This document shows positions 18,744 through 26,810 of a DNA stretch of 64,000 nucleotides, piece by piece. The position numbers and the translations under genes are program-made. Origin of the DNA: Sulfobacillus thermosulfidooxidans (GTDB lineage Bacteria; Bacillota; Sulfobacillia; Sulfobacillales; Sulfobacillaceae); NCBI RefSeq assembly GCF_001280565.1, contig NZ_LGRO01000001.1, positions 248,001 through 312,000 on the forward strand. Reading direction: 5' to 3'. The notes beneath the pieces were generated by a model that worked only from the letters and a program-made list of their open reading frames with translations, did not search any database and was not told the DNA's origin. Each line of letters starts with the position of its first letter. Within the stretch, counting starts at the first letter, position 1.

Positions 18744-18954
18744 CCCGGCGCGGCATCAATGGCGTTGGTATCGGATTGACGTGCAACCGACGTTATGGGG
18801 CGATTGGCGGTGTCTGGTCGCCTGGGGCCGGATCGGTCAAGCGGCGCGCGGTCAGCGCATTTTAGGTGAAGGCCCGGTGGAGGCGATGCACCGATTAGCG
18901 GAACAGCAGCAACACCGTAAACGACAGCGGGGCTATGTGTTTCGGATCGAATAA
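18718..18954 (+). CDS. WGR-domain protein
   Basis: This 78-residue protein consists of one WGR domain: RWYRIDVQPTLWGDWR, then VAWGRIGQAARGQ, ending GYVFRIE. WGR domains occur in PARP-like and DNA-repair proteins and bind nucleic acid. It is in a tight plus-strand cluster with an AbrB-like protein and a predicted exonuclease, consistent with a DNA-transaction module of the mobile region. Confidence 0.7.
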   Translation: MAWIGQRINPARHQWRWYRIDVQPTLWGDWRCLVAWGRIGQAARGQRILGEGPVEAMHRLAEQQQHRKRQRGYVFRIE

Positions 18955-18965
18955 GGAGGCGCACA

Positions 18966-19199
18966 ATGATGGCAGAAAACAACACCCCGCCGGTCAACGC
19001 GGAGGAATCGCCACGGCGGTGGACATGGCGGGATTGGGTCGGACAACGCGTGGAAATTGAAACGCTGGTGCCGGATTATCCCCCGGTTCAAGGGCGGTTG
19101 CTGGACGTCAAGCAATATGAGCTGGTCGTCCAAGTCGGCCGACAGACGGTGGCGTTCTTTAAGCATGGCGTGTTGTCGGTGCGGCCTTTGGAGGAATAA
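18966..19199 (+). CDS. Small hypothetical protein, Sm/Hfq-like pattern
   Basis: This 77-residue protein has an AAGGAGG site before the ATG. The second half has a beta-strand pattern (GQRVEIETLVPDY, GRLLDVKQYELVVQVG, VAFFKHGVLSVRP) like an Sm/Hfq or short SH3-type barrel, with KHGVLSV similar to the Sm2 region. It may be a small RNA- or DNA-binding protein, but this rests only on a pattern. Confidence 0.55.
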   Translation: MMAENNTPPVNAEESPRRWTWRDWVGQRVEIETLVPDYPPVQGRLLDVKQYELVVQVGRQTVAFFKHGVLSVRPLEE

Positions 19200-19231
19200 G
19201 ACGAATTTTGGGGAATGAAAAGAGGGAGACC

Positions 19232-19975
19232 ATGACGATTTTGGTGTTTGATTGCGAAACCATTCCCGATCCACGTTGTGGCGCGACAGAGACCGACACC
19301 AGCGGATTGAAACCGGGGTGTCAACAGATTGTCGCGTTGGCGGCGGCCTGGATTGATGAGGGAGGGAGCTTGCAACGGTTGGCTGCGTTGGGCACGGTCG
19401 AGAGTCCGGAAGCAGAGCTGGTCCAGCAATTTTTTCAGATTGTCGAAACCTATCATCCCCGATTGGTCGGATGGAATTCCAGTGGGTTTGATTTGCCCGT
19501 ACTGGTGTATCGGGCGATGGTGCATCATGTGGTTGCGCCGAAGTTTTATACCTGGGGTGCGCCGTATCAAGGTTATCGCAAACGGTTTGATGAGGACAGC
19601 CATCTGGATTTAATGGATGTGCTGAGCTTTTATGGGGCTAGCACGCGCATGAAATTGGACGAAATGGCCCGGATTTTGGGGATTCCCGGTAAACAAGAAT
19701 TGGATGGGTCGCAGGTGGCCTATGCGGAGGCGGCCGGCCAACGGGCGGCGATTCGGCAGTATTGCGTCAGCGACGTGTTAACCACGGCGTTGATTTATGG
19801 GCGGTATGCGGCCCATCGGGGGTGGTGGACCGCGGACCAATATCACGGCTTTGTGGCCTCGGTGGACACCTGGCTGGCTCAGCAACCGGAGGCGTATTGG
19901 CAGCGCTATGCGCAAACTTGGGCGGATCGGGCGCAGAATGTAGACGATGGAATGCGGTTTTCTAGTCACGGTTAA
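19232..19975 (+). CDS. Predicted 3'-5' exonuclease (PolB-like DEDD)
   Basis: This 247-residue protein has a DnaQ/PolB-type exonuclease fold: motif I FDCETIP, motif II GWNSSGFDLPVL, and a third motif around YCVSDVLTTALIY. It also has DLMDVLSFYG and MKLDEMARILGIPGK, as in the DNA_pol_B_exo2 family. It lies last in the AbrB/WGR cluster. Its role is probably DNA processing by the mobile element. It starts at ATG 19232 with GAGGGAG upstream. Confidence 0.8.
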   Translation: MTILVFDCETIPDPRCGATETDTSGLKPGCQQIVALAAAWIDEGGSLQRLAALGTVESPEAELVQQFFQIVETYHPRLVGWNSSGFDLPVLVYRAMVHHVVAPKFYTWGAPYQGYRKRFDEDSHLDLMDVLSFYGASTRMKLDEMARILGIPGKQELDGSQVAYAEAAGQRAAIRQYCVSDVLTTALIYGRYAAHRGWWTADQYHGFVASVDTWLAQQPEAYWQRYAQTWADRAQNVDDGMRFSSHG

Positions 19976-20247
19976 TGGGCTCTAGAGTTGAGGAAGGATT
20001 TTTTGATACGGAGAGTTATCAGGTTTTTATCGATGGCCGTATGCATAACCGACGATATGTTATTGTCCTTGATCCATTGGGGGACTAGCTGTACTAAGTA
20101 TCGGAATACTTTCTCGTCCGGCGTAGCATAGCCAATACCATCCCAGGGAATAAAGTCATTGAGAAGGGAATCCGCCCACTCCCAGGCTTCAATGTCAGAA
20201 TTAAATATATGGTTGCCTTCAGGATAGCGGTCGTTTATCCACTCCAA
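19972..20247 (-). CDS. Hypothetical protein
   Basis: This 91-residue acidic protein starts with TTG, with AAGGAT upstream. It is Trp-rich (EWINDRYPEG, EAWEWADSLL, FIPWDGIGYATPDEK). It converges on the exonuclease gene, with its stop overlapping that gene's end. No family is recognised. Confidence 0.5.
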   Translation of the reverse strand: MEWINDRYPEGNHIFNSDIEAWEWADSLLNDFIPWDGIGYATPDEKVFRYLVQLVPQWIKDNNISSVMHTAIDKNLITLRIKKSFLNSRAH

Positions 20248-20356
20248 GACGGATGATCCTTTCTGTGGTGAAATAAAACGTCATCAAATCGGCATTTTCA
20301 ACGGGTAACGATGTGCCCCCTTGTCGTTACCATTTTGATACGGAACCATGGAATTG

Positions 20357-20386
20357 GCCCCGAATCCTTCTAGGGATCCGGGGCCT
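20357..20386 (-). terminator. Hairpin downstream of repeat protein gene
   Basis: GGCCCCG and CGGGGCC pair around an inner ATCC/GGAT stem. It lies 3' of the minus-strand gene at 20462. There is no strong U tract. Confidence 0.4.
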
Positions 20387-20461
20387 CATGATGACATTCT
20401 GCCTTTAGCGTTGTGATAGAAGTTTTCTGCTTGGAGAGAAGGGGAATTCTGGGATTATCGT

Positions 20462-20899
20462 TCATGTTTGTGGTCGGAGGCGTGCGTAGATGGTGTTCCG
20501 TAGGGTGTCATTGGCGTGGGGATGAGCAGCAATGGCATGGAGCGTCGAATTGTCTGTGATGTGCGGATTCTCGACAAGCTGTGCCAGGGCTGATCGCGGT
20601 GTTCGGGGATTAATGCTGAGGGCTGCGAGAACATGGTGATCGGCATCCTGGCTGAGAATATTGGCTAAGGTCTTATTTAAGTGCGGAGAGGCAGCAATGG
20701 CTTCGCGTATGGCGAGGTGCCCGTGTTGAGCCAAAGCAGGTAATAAAGCATCGGGCACGAAGAGGGGCCAAAGGGAGTCGCTGCGAATTTGTGACAGCGT
20801 GTCGCGATCAAAGAGGTTGTGGGTGAGTGTTTGCCACAGATCTACAAGGACGGTATCAGGAATGAGTGCCGTCCACAGCGAAATCTTGCTCAGGGACAA
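20462..20899 (-). CDS. LRV/HEAT-like helical repeat protein
   Basis: This 145-residue protein has several repeats of about 24 residues with the pattern LAQHGHLAIREAIAASPHLN, LSQDADHHVLAALSINPRTP and LVENPHITDNSTLHAIAAHP, typical of leucine-rich variant or HEAT-like repeats. It starts with TTG and a GAAAGGAGT site. It is a probable binding scaffold; the partner is unknown. Confidence 0.6.
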   Translation of the reverse strand: MSLSKISLWTALIPDTVLVDLWQTLTHNLFDRDTLSQIRSDSLWPLFVPDALLPALAQHGHLAIREAIAASPHLNKTLANILSQDADHHVLAALSINPRTPRSALAQLVENPHITDNSTLHAIAAHPHANDTLRNTIYARLRPQT

Positions 20900-21046
20900 G
20901 AGGATTGACTCCTTTCGGGATAAGATGGGTTTAATGATGCGTTGGGTTCCGTAGCTTTACCGGAAACCGTTTCCGATGCTGGTTTGGCAGATTATCCCGG
21001 ATGCTATCACGCCATGACATGATCGCCTTTTGGGAATGGCGTTAAC

Positions 21047-21544
21047 TTATAACGACGGATGCATGAGGGTTTCGGGATACCTCGTGGTGAGCCAGGCCCG
21101 CCAGGCAATTTGGTCTTCATCGGTGCGTAAGACGTGGCGAATCCGGCGGAGCCGTGCGGTATCGGATCGTTTTGCGCGATGGGGATATTCGCGGCGCCAT
21201 TGGGCATAAGCCAGATTACAGGTGGTGTGGGCGAGACGTAGGCTGAGCAAGCGTTCGAGGGAAAACATGGTGTCCCATACGGGACTGGCGAGGGGGATCA
21301 CATGTTCGAGGGTGGTGTCGTTTAATGGGAGGGGGGCATGGCACCAGATACAGCGCCGGGTTTGAATCGTGCGTAAAGCGTTTTTGACGAGGCGGGGAAT
21401 GTGGTCACGGGTATATGCCGGTTCCTGCTGGATGATGCGAATCCAGTCGAGTTCGCCGTGGGCACAGCGTTCGTGCAGGAATTGATTCCAGGTCCTGGTA
21501 GTGGCGGTCCACTGGGCCCATTGATGGTCAAAGGTGATCAGCAT
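21047..21544 (-). CDS. HNH endonuclease-like protein
   Basis: This 165-residue protein has an HNH zinc-finger nuclease motif: CIWCHAPLP, then TTLEHVIPLAS, then LAHTTCNLAY (second Cys-Asn). The Cys-X2-Cys, His and Asn pattern is complete. Its stop region and start abut neighbouring minus-strand genes of the phage-like cluster. It may be a homing-type or phage-packaging HNH nuclease. Confidence 0.7.
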   Translation of the reverse strand: MLITFDHQWAQWTATTRTWNQFLHERCAHGELDWIRIIQQEPAYTRDHIPRLVKNALRTIQTRRCIWCHAPLPLNDTTLEHVIPLASPVWDTMFSLERLLSLRLAHTTCNLAYAQWRREYPHRAKRSDTARLRRIRHVLRTDEDQIAWRAWLTTRYPETLMHPSL

Positions 21545-21822
21545 CAGGCACTCACCTTCTCGATGCGGGAATCTCTAGGCCGTGTTTGTGTGTCATCGGC
21601 ATGGAGCAGGTCTTGGGCTTTTTGTATCCAAGCGGCATGGATAGCCGCTTGGGTGGCGCGATGATAGGAGCTGCGAATGGAGTCCAGGTCCAGATCGCAA
21701 GGAATGGTCTTTGAGCCATAGATGAAAAAAGCGGCGTAAATCTGGGTGTCATCGGCGATAATGGTGAGACCCTGATCGGTAAAAGTGACAGTGCGGGTGA
21801 TGGGATCAACGGTGGTGGTCAT
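21544..21822 (-). CDS. Hypothetical protein
   Basis: This 92-residue protein overlaps the HNH gene start by one base. Predicted beta strands (VDPITRTVTFTDQGLTIIAD) are followed by a helix (YHRATQAAIHAAWIQKAQDL). A GGAGCC site lies upstream. No family is recognised; it is probably co-transcribed with the HNH gene. Confidence 0.5.
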   Translation of the reverse strand: MTTTVDPITRTVTFTDQGLTIIADDTQIYAAFFIYGSKTIPCDLDLDSIRSSYHRATQAAIHAAWIQKAQDLLHADDTQTRPRDSRIEKVSA

Positions 21823-21863
21823 GGGACATCGGCTCCTTGGGTGGGGGAATGGAAACGGGAATT

Positions 21864-21889
21864 AGCCCCGGTCTGTTGGGACCGGGGCT
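21864..21889 (-). terminator. Hairpin downstream of ERF gene
   Basis: AGCCCCGGTC pairs with GACCGGGGCT, 4 bases after the stop of the ERF gene. It forms a strong GC-rich stem of 10 pairs with a 6-base loop but a poor U tract. Confidence 0.55.
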
Positions 21890-21893
21890 AGGG

Positions 21894-22748
21894 TTATGAC
21901 GCAGCGGAATCGGGCAGGGCTTCTAAGACCGCGAGGACAAGCGGAATTTGCTCGGTCGTTAAATCGCGGGGGGTTTTCACGGTGCAGTGCAAATGTTGCC
22001 GGATGAGATCGAGCAATTGGGTGACGGCGATGCCTTTGGCTTTCATTTTTTGCGCAATCTGCGCAAGATCGGCATTGGTGGGTGCTGAGGAGGCGGTGGG
22101 GGATGCCGAATCGGATGCGGATGAAGGTGCTGAGTTCGTGTGGGATGGAGTGTCTGGTGTTTTGGGATTCTCCGGTTGGGGTGCGGGGGCTTTGGATGCT
22201 GCGGGGGAAGTCGCTTTGGGAGCCGCTGGTGGAGCTTTGGGAGAGCTCTTCACAGCGGACGGCGGCATTTTGCCAGCGGCTAGCGCGTCGGTTAAGGTAT
22301 CGCCCTCGGCGTCTTCGCCGGTGGCAATGAGGAAATTGGTTTTGAGAAAATATTTGACGCATGCGGTAATGGCTTTGGGCAGTCCTTTATCGGTGGCATC
22401 GGCGCCTTCGCCTTGAAACTGGCTGATCAGGGATTCGCCTGAGTCGCCATCGAGGAGGGTAAAGGTCATGGTCACGGTGGTTTTAATTTGCGGCGTTTTG
22501 CTGGTTTCGAGCACCGTTTGCTGGACCTGATCAATGGAGCTCAAAATAAAGAGATTTTCCTCTGCGAGATATTTGCGGACGGCATCGAGAATATCGGATT
22601 CGGTGGCGTATTCATAATTGTGGAACGTATTTTTGCCGCGTTTGGGGACGCGGTGAATTTGGCCGAGGACGCGGGCCAGTTTGGCGATGAGTGAGGGCGC
22701 GGGATTTTTGGACAAGGGAATGACGTGATTATCCGCGATAGGGGTCAT
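21894..22748 (-). CDS. ERF-family single-strand annealing protein
   Basis: This 284-residue protein has an N-terminal ERF domain (LIAKLARVLGQIHRVPKRGK, TFHNYEYATESDILDAVRKY, then GLPKAITACVKYFLKTNFLI). A long Pro/Ala/Ser-rich linker (about residues 160-235) leads to a C-terminal helical domain. ERF proteins anneal single strands in phage recombination. It starts at ATG 22748 with AAGGAGGA upstream. It follows the RecB/Cas4-like nuclease gene, the usual partner pair. Confidence 0.8.
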   Translation of the reverse strand: MTPIADNHVIPLSKNPAPSLIAKLARVLGQIHRVPKRGKNTFHNYEYATESDILDAVRKYLAEENLFILSSIDQVQQTVLETSKTPQIKTTVTMTFTLLDGDSGESLISQFQGEGADATDKGLPKAITACVKYFLKTNFLIATGEDAEGDTLTDALAAGKMPPSAVKSSPKAPPAAPKATSPAASKAPAPQPENPKTPDTPSHTNSAPSSASDSASPTASSAPTNADLAQIAQKMKAKGIAVTQLLDLIRQHLHCTVKTPRDLTTEQIPLVLAVLEALPDSAAS

Positions 22749-22780
22749 GGATGGTTCCTCCTTATGATTGGTTAATCCAG

Positions 22781-23890
22781 TTAGGAAGCTCGCCGGGATC
22801 GCCGGCGGGCTTTTTGAGCTGACGTATCGGGCGGGGAATCGGATGCGGCCTGGGGTTCCGCGACAGCGGGGTGCCAGGTCCAACTCACGCCATTGGCCCG
22901 CCATTTTTGGTAAGGCGCGAGCTGATCGGCGGTGAGCACGCCGTCTTTTAAGGCCGCCTTGACATCATAGGTGAGCGAGGGTTTCTTTTCGGTGCAGGTT
23001 AAGAAGCCCTCAGCGGTGGCGAGGCCTTGGGCGTGGGTGCTGGCCAGCCAGGCTTGTAAGGCATCTTCCAGATCTTTTTTGCGTTGTTCTAAGGGTTTCA
23101 GAATCGCTTTATAGTCGGCAATATGCTGAGAGAGCTCTTGCCATTCGGTCAGAACGGGGAGCCATTCGGCGGGCGCGGGCACGATGGATTCCTCCTCGTC
23201 GGGGAGGGGACGATCCGCTTGCCAGCAGAGCCGCCAATACCCGCAATGGGCCCAACTCCCGTCTTTTTTGCGCCAGCTGCAAGGAAATTGGGCGGGATGA
23301 TAGCCATCAGGAATCGGGAGCGGCGTCTGGTCGAAGGTGACGGCGACTTGAATAGCTTGTAACGTCTCGATTAAGGGGGGAATGCGGTCCGGATCGTAGG
23401 TCACGGGAAACGTCAGAATATTACCGGTTTCTTTGATGACGTAGGCGATTTCGGCGGTGGCTTGCTGGGCATTGCCCCAGAAATGGAGATAGAGGTTGAC
23501 TTGATCGAGGTGTTCTTCTAACGGAAGATGGGCGACGTTACTGGCAGTCGTGGTTTTGCATTCGACAAGATGATGGATGGGTTCAATCCATAAGTCGATA
23601 TGACCGGTGCCATAGGGGGTGTCGACGGTGACTTGGCGGTTGACGCCGCCAGGGAATTGCTGTTCCCAGAGGCTGGCCAGATAATCTTCCCAGTAGTGGC
23701 CAGCATGAAAGATGCTCAGTTGTTCGGGCGTTTCGGGGTCATGGGGAAAATCGAGAATGCGCAAGGTTTGCTGGCGGGGACAGCCGCCGGTGGCGGACAA
23801 GCGGATTTCATGAGGGTCAAAGGGATTGGCGGCGCGTTCCGCTTCGAGAAAGGCACGGTGTAATTGATCAGTGGTGGGACGTTCGCTCAT
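22781..23890 (-). CDS. RecB/Cas4-like PD-(D/E)XK nuclease
   Basis: This 369-residue protein has the PD-(D/E)XK core GHIDLWIEP...HLVECKTT (Asp, Glu, Lys). Cysteines in GGCPRQQ, FPCSWRKKD, AHCGYWRLCW suggest an iron-sulfur cluster as in Cas4/AddB-type nucleases. A coiled segment and a basic tail follow. The start is ATG 23890 with AAGGAGG upstream. The ERF neighbour indicates a phage-type recombination exonuclease and not CRISPR adaptation, although the CRISPR locus nearby lacks cas4. Confidence 0.75.
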   Translation of the reverse strand: MSERPTTDQLHRAFLEAERAANPFDPHEIRLSATGGCPRQQTLRILDFPHDPETPEQLSIFHAGHYWEDYLASLWEQQFPGGVNRQVTVDTPYGTGHIDLWIEPIHHLVECKTTTASNVAHLPLEEHLDQVNLYLHFWGNAQQATAEIAYVIKETGNILTFPVTYDPDRIPPLIETLQAIQVAVTFDQTPLPIPDGYHPAQFPCSWRKKDGSWAHCGYWRLCWQADRPLPDEEESIVPAPAEWLPVLTEWQELSQHIADYKAILKPLEQRKKDLEDALQAWLASTHAQGLATAEGFLTCTEKKPSLTYDVKAALKDGVLTADQLAPYQKWRANGVSWTWHPAVAEPQAASDSPPDTSAQKARRRSRRAS

Positions 23891-24084
23891 GATTCGGGCC
23901 TCCTTGTTGAAGACATGGGAGTTGAGGATGCCGGGTGTCGGGAATGGGGTATTCGACGGCGGGCTTGCCAGCGGGCGAGAGCGTGGAGCCATGCCCAGCG
24001 GGAGCGGATATAAAAGGTGCGGGAACCCCAGTGGATCAGGGCATGGGGCAGATAGACGAGACGGGAAGATTTAGATGAGGGCAA
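23887..24084 (-). CDS. Small basic protein, probable
   Basis: This 65-codon frame starts at TTG 24084, with AAGGAG 10 bases upstream. It overlaps the preceding gene by 14 bases and the nuclease start by ATGA. The product is Arg/Trp-rich (SRWAWLHALARWQARRRIPH). The ATGA coupling and the lack of another gene in this interval favour a real product, but there is no family support. Confidence 0.4.
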   Translation of the reverse strand: MPSSKSSRLVYLPHALIHWGSRTFYIRSRWAWLHALARWQARRRIPHSRHPASSTPMSSTRRPES

Positions 24085-24418
24085 GGGTGTCACGCTCCTT
24101 CTCGCCGAGATGGGCGAAAAAGGCTTGTTGCCAGCGGGGTGGAATGGTTTTCCATGACACGCGGCGGTAGCCGATATCGTGTAATGCGATGAGTGTGGGA
24201 CATTCGGTGTGAAATAATTGATCGGGATTGCCGGGGACGGCACTTTGTAAGATGACGTAATAGCGTTTGCCACGAGCGGTGTTTTCGCGGGGATAGACCA
24301 TGAGATAGTCATCATAGCGCCCATTGATGGCTTCGGGACGGAGTAGGAGACCGGCAAGGGTTTGGGCCGATTCATGATCGGTCCAATAGGGACAAGCGCG
24401 GCGATAAAAACGCAGCAT
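24071..24418 (-). CDS. Hypothetical protein
   Basis: This 115-residue protein starts at ATG 24418 with AAAGGAGCC upstream. Visible features are aromatic-rich strands (RYDDYLMVYPRENTARGKRY, YVILQSAVPGNP) and a C-terminal helix (PPRWQQAFFAHLGEKERDTL). It is part of the minus-strand phage-like operon. No family is recognised. Confidence 0.5.
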   Translation of the reverse strand: MLRFYRRACPYWTDHESAQTLAGLLLRPEAINGRYDDYLMVYPRENTARGKRYYVILQSAVPGNPDQLFHTECPTLIALHDIGYRRVSWKTIPPRWQQAFFAHLGEKERDTLALI

Positions 24419-24452
24419 GGGGAATAGGCTCCTTTCGTTGTGAGAATGGCAT

Positions 24453-24488
24453 AAAAAAAGCCCGGCGGACGAAATCGTCCGGCGGGCT
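24453..24488 (-). terminator. Rho-independent terminator
   Basis: On the minus strand a GCCCGCCGGACG/CGTCCGCCGGGC stem is followed by TTTTTTT. It lies 6 bases after the stop of the gene at 24495. Confidence 0.75.
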
Positions 24489-24494
24489 AAAGGG

Positions 24495-25076
24495 CTAGGA
24501 GATTTGTCGGCGTTTGGCCGGTCGTTTATCCGCATGAAGGGGTTGATGTTGAAGTCGGGTGAGCAGTTTCTGGCGTTGGAGAATGGCGTCGGGCAGGGTG
24601 TGTTTCGTGGCTCCAACGGATTGCCAGAGGGTGCGGCGGATGGTCGGGATTTCGTCGCGGGTGATGGTGCGGCGCTGGAGAGCGCGGCGGATGCGTTCTC
24701 GGATGGTATGACGGATGAGTAAAAACCACAGGCGGTTGGCATCGGGTTGCCACGCTAGCCAGAACTGGGAGGCTTGGGCCATTTGGTCGACGGGTAGGGC
24801 TTTGAGTTCGGGGATGTCGAATTGGTGAAATAATGCGTGATAGCCGGCACTCAAAATGGTGGGACGAATCGGGACAAAATCGGGGTATTGGTCGAGCCAT
24901 TCATCGACGCGCTGGACGAGACAGGCACGCAAAGATTTGACTGCGGGTGTGCCGACAATGGGCCATTGTTTTTTGAGATGGGTTAGTTGGGTCGCAATGG
25001 TGTCGCATTGTGTGCGCAGGGCGCGGTTTTGTGTTTCTAAATCTTGAATGGCGGTGATGATTGATGTGATATCCAT
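24495..25076 (-). CDS. Hypothetical protein with N-terminal coiled coil
   Basis: This 193-residue protein starts at ATG 25076 with AAAGGAGCC upstream. Residues about 5-40 form a coiled coil (AIQDLETQNRALRTQCDTIA). The C-terminal half is helical and strongly basic (RERIRRALQRRTITRDEIP, ending DKRPAKRRQIS). It may bind nucleic acid. The stop is TAG, followed at once by a terminator, so TAG works as a true stop here. Confidence 0.5.
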   Translation of the reverse strand: MDITSIITAIQDLETQNRALRTQCDTIATQLTHLKKQWPIVGTPAVKSLRACLVQRVDEWLDQYPDFVPIRPTILSAGYHALFHQFDIPELKALPVDQMAQASQFWLAWQPDANRLWFLLIRHTIRERIRRALQRRTITRDEIPTIRRTLWQSVGATKHTLPDAILQRQKLLTRLQHQPLHADKRPAKRRQIS

Positions 25077-25109
25077 AGATGTTTGGGGCTCCTTTCGTTG
25101 TAGAAGATG

Positions 25110-25128
25110 ACCGGAAACGGTTTCCGGT
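25110..25128. repeat. Palindrome of a dispersed GACCGGAAAC family
   Basis: This perfect palindrome, ACCGGAAAC-G-GTTTCCGGT, lies between two minus-strand genes. Related palindromes are at 20961-20975, 52782-52802 and 53140-53166, all intergenic. Confidence 0.6.
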
Positions 25129-25146
25129 TGCGGGGCACGGTAAAAA

Positions 25147-25380
25147 CTAGCAGACGGCGCTGGTGGCAAAAGACGCGATGTGGGTGGGGTCGGGTGCGGC
25201 GAGAAATGTGTTGAGGATCGTGGTGGCTGCGTCATACGAGGTGAAGCGGCGGAGTGTGCGGGTGACCGGGTCAATGAGCCAGTAGCGGTGCCAGCCGTCA
25301 GCTTCGCGGCGTTCGATTTGGATGAGCCAATGATGATCGCGGGACGCGAGCCAGCATTTACCGATATAGGTGTCAGGCAT
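25147..25380 (-). CDS. Small hypothetical protein
   Basis: This 77-residue protein has an AAAGGAGCG site. Its pattern is beta-rich (GKCWLASRDHHWLIQIERRE, YWLIDPVTRTLRRF), similar in style to small phage proteins. The stop is TAG. No family is recognised. Confidence 0.5.
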   Translation of the reverse strand: MPDTYIGKCWLASRDHHWLIQIERREADGWHRYWLIDPVTRTLRRFTSYDAATTILNTFLAAPDPTHIASFATSAVC

Positions 25381-25452
25381 GGGCGGTACGCTCCTTTGAC
25401 AGGATGTGACAAACAGGATACTTGTATCCCGCCGGATACGGCGGGAATCGGG

Positions 25453-25932
25453 TTATTCGGGCAAGAAACCGGGGAGATTGAGGAACATTATCGGTTGTTC
25501 CGGACGAGCAGCGGCGAGTTCTTGGCGCATGCCGGGACTGGGGATGACGGGTAATGTTATGAGACAGAGTGCTTGGTGGAGTTGGCGTAAGCCCCAGGTC
25601 AGGCCATCGGTGCGTTCATCGGGTTGTTTGTCATCCAAAAATTGGGGAGCATACAGATGCGGAGCATAGGGCCAAAAGCCGTGGTCGTAAGCGAAACGCG
25701 CTAAGGACCGGGTCCAGCGGGGATGCTATTCTTGTTGATCGGGATTTGGCGCGGCGAAGGGGAGCAGATATACGTCTGGGGACGATGACCGACTGGACGA
25801 GGTGTGAGGGCCAAAAGACTGTGGGAGAGACACTAGCTGACAGGCTCCATCAAAGCGGTGGGCGGACCCAGGACGCGGAGCAATTGGCTGAAATGCCCAA
25901 GAGGCTCTGACACGATAGGCAGGTGTTAACAT
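25453..25932 (-). pseudogene. DUF4406-like (nucleoside deoxyribosyltransferase-fold) protein, degenerate
   Basis: The clear part is residues SLARFAYDHGFWPYAPHLYA, then PQFLDDKQPDERTDGLTWGL, and PSPGMRQELAAARP. These match the usual pattern of this small family, where a Gly residue and Met-X2-Glu contact the nucleotide. Upstream the same frame reads VYLLPFAAPNPDQQE, then an in-frame TAG at about 25731, then HPRWTRSL. The expected residue at the stop is unknown. No credible start is seen near the first strand, so the N-terminus is also doubtful. Confidence 0.5.
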
Positions 25933-25968
25933 CCGCTTTGATGCAGCCCATGGAGGATTGTTGTTCGG

Positions 25969-26292
25969 CTCGTCAGCCCTCTTCCCATAACACCGTCAGG
26001 GTGCTTTCATCCGCGCGCAATAAATGGGTCGGAGCTCGGTCTGCGGTGCGTAAATTACCCAGGTTTGGCGTGCCCATTCTTGCTCCAGCCGATAGAGGGG
26101 CAGATGTTCGGTGAATTTTTGGTGGAGCGTGAACGCCAGAAGAGACGCCAACGCGAGACTGACGGGATAGACTGGTTTGGGTATGGGTGCCGTTTTGATT
26201 GGAGTCGTGAGCGTCTCGCGCTCACCGTGCCGACAAGCGTTAACCTGTTGGACCTGTGCGATCACTGTGACTGGTGCCGCGATGACTGACAA
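25969..26292 (-). pseudogene. IS66-family transposase fragment
   Basis: The frame at 25996-26292 encodes PVYPVSLALASLLAFTLHQK followed by FTEHLPLYRLEQEWARQ. This is a conserved stretch of the IS66 TnpC transposase. Beyond an internal deletion and a frame change, the segment ADESTLTVLWEEG (also typical of IS66, around the first catalytic Asp) is encoded just before 25969. No start, end or inverted repeats remain. Confidence 0.7.
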
Positions 26293-26572
26293 TTCCCGGC
26301 GGATTTCTGTGCTCAGTCACACACCCGCTCGGCATCGGGAAAGGCATAGGCCAATGGGTGGCACCGTTACGCCATGGGCTGCGGCCCATAGTGGCCGCGA
26401 TGGACCCCTTGCCTGAAAATCCGCCACCTGCTCAGCTCAAATCTGTTATAGTGTTCTTCATGTGTCATGGCCTATCCCCTCACCATTTTTGGGGCGGTTA
26501 TCAATGACGGGCCCAAAACCGATAGGGGGGTAGAAGTTGAAGCTTACTCATCTTTGACGAACTTGATGAACT
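26293..26572. other. Spacer between IS66 remnant and CRISPR array
   Basis: No gene or recognisable signal is seen in these 280 bases. An inverted GGGCGGTTATC/CGATAGGGGGG-like pairing is weak. Confidence 0.3.
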
Positions 26573-26680
26573 ATATTGAAGTCTCATAGGCATCCTAGAA
26601 ACGACGCATAATGGTTTTACCATAACTACTGTTCAGCAATTTTGAAGCCTTATAGGCACTCTAGAAACGATGTCGGCAGA
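26573..26680 (-). CRISPR. Leader-distal end of CRISPR array
   Basis: A degenerate 30-base repeat at 26573-26602 has five differences from the consensus (positions 3, 10, 13, 21 and 22). A 36-base spacer and a perfect repeat at 26639-26668 follow, then the first 12 bases of a spacer that is cut by IS110 copy B at 26681. Repeat degeneracy marks the leader-distal end, so the array reads on the minus strand. Confidence 0.9.
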
Positions 26681-26810
26681 AGACCCGCGGTAAAAAGTCA
26701 AGCATTATTTTTTCACTCGCAGGGCGAAAAAAGGCATCATTCCATTAACCGGTTCTAATGAACCAGTAAATGGCAGGGAGGAACTGGCAATGACCTATGG
26801 GGCCACGGTG

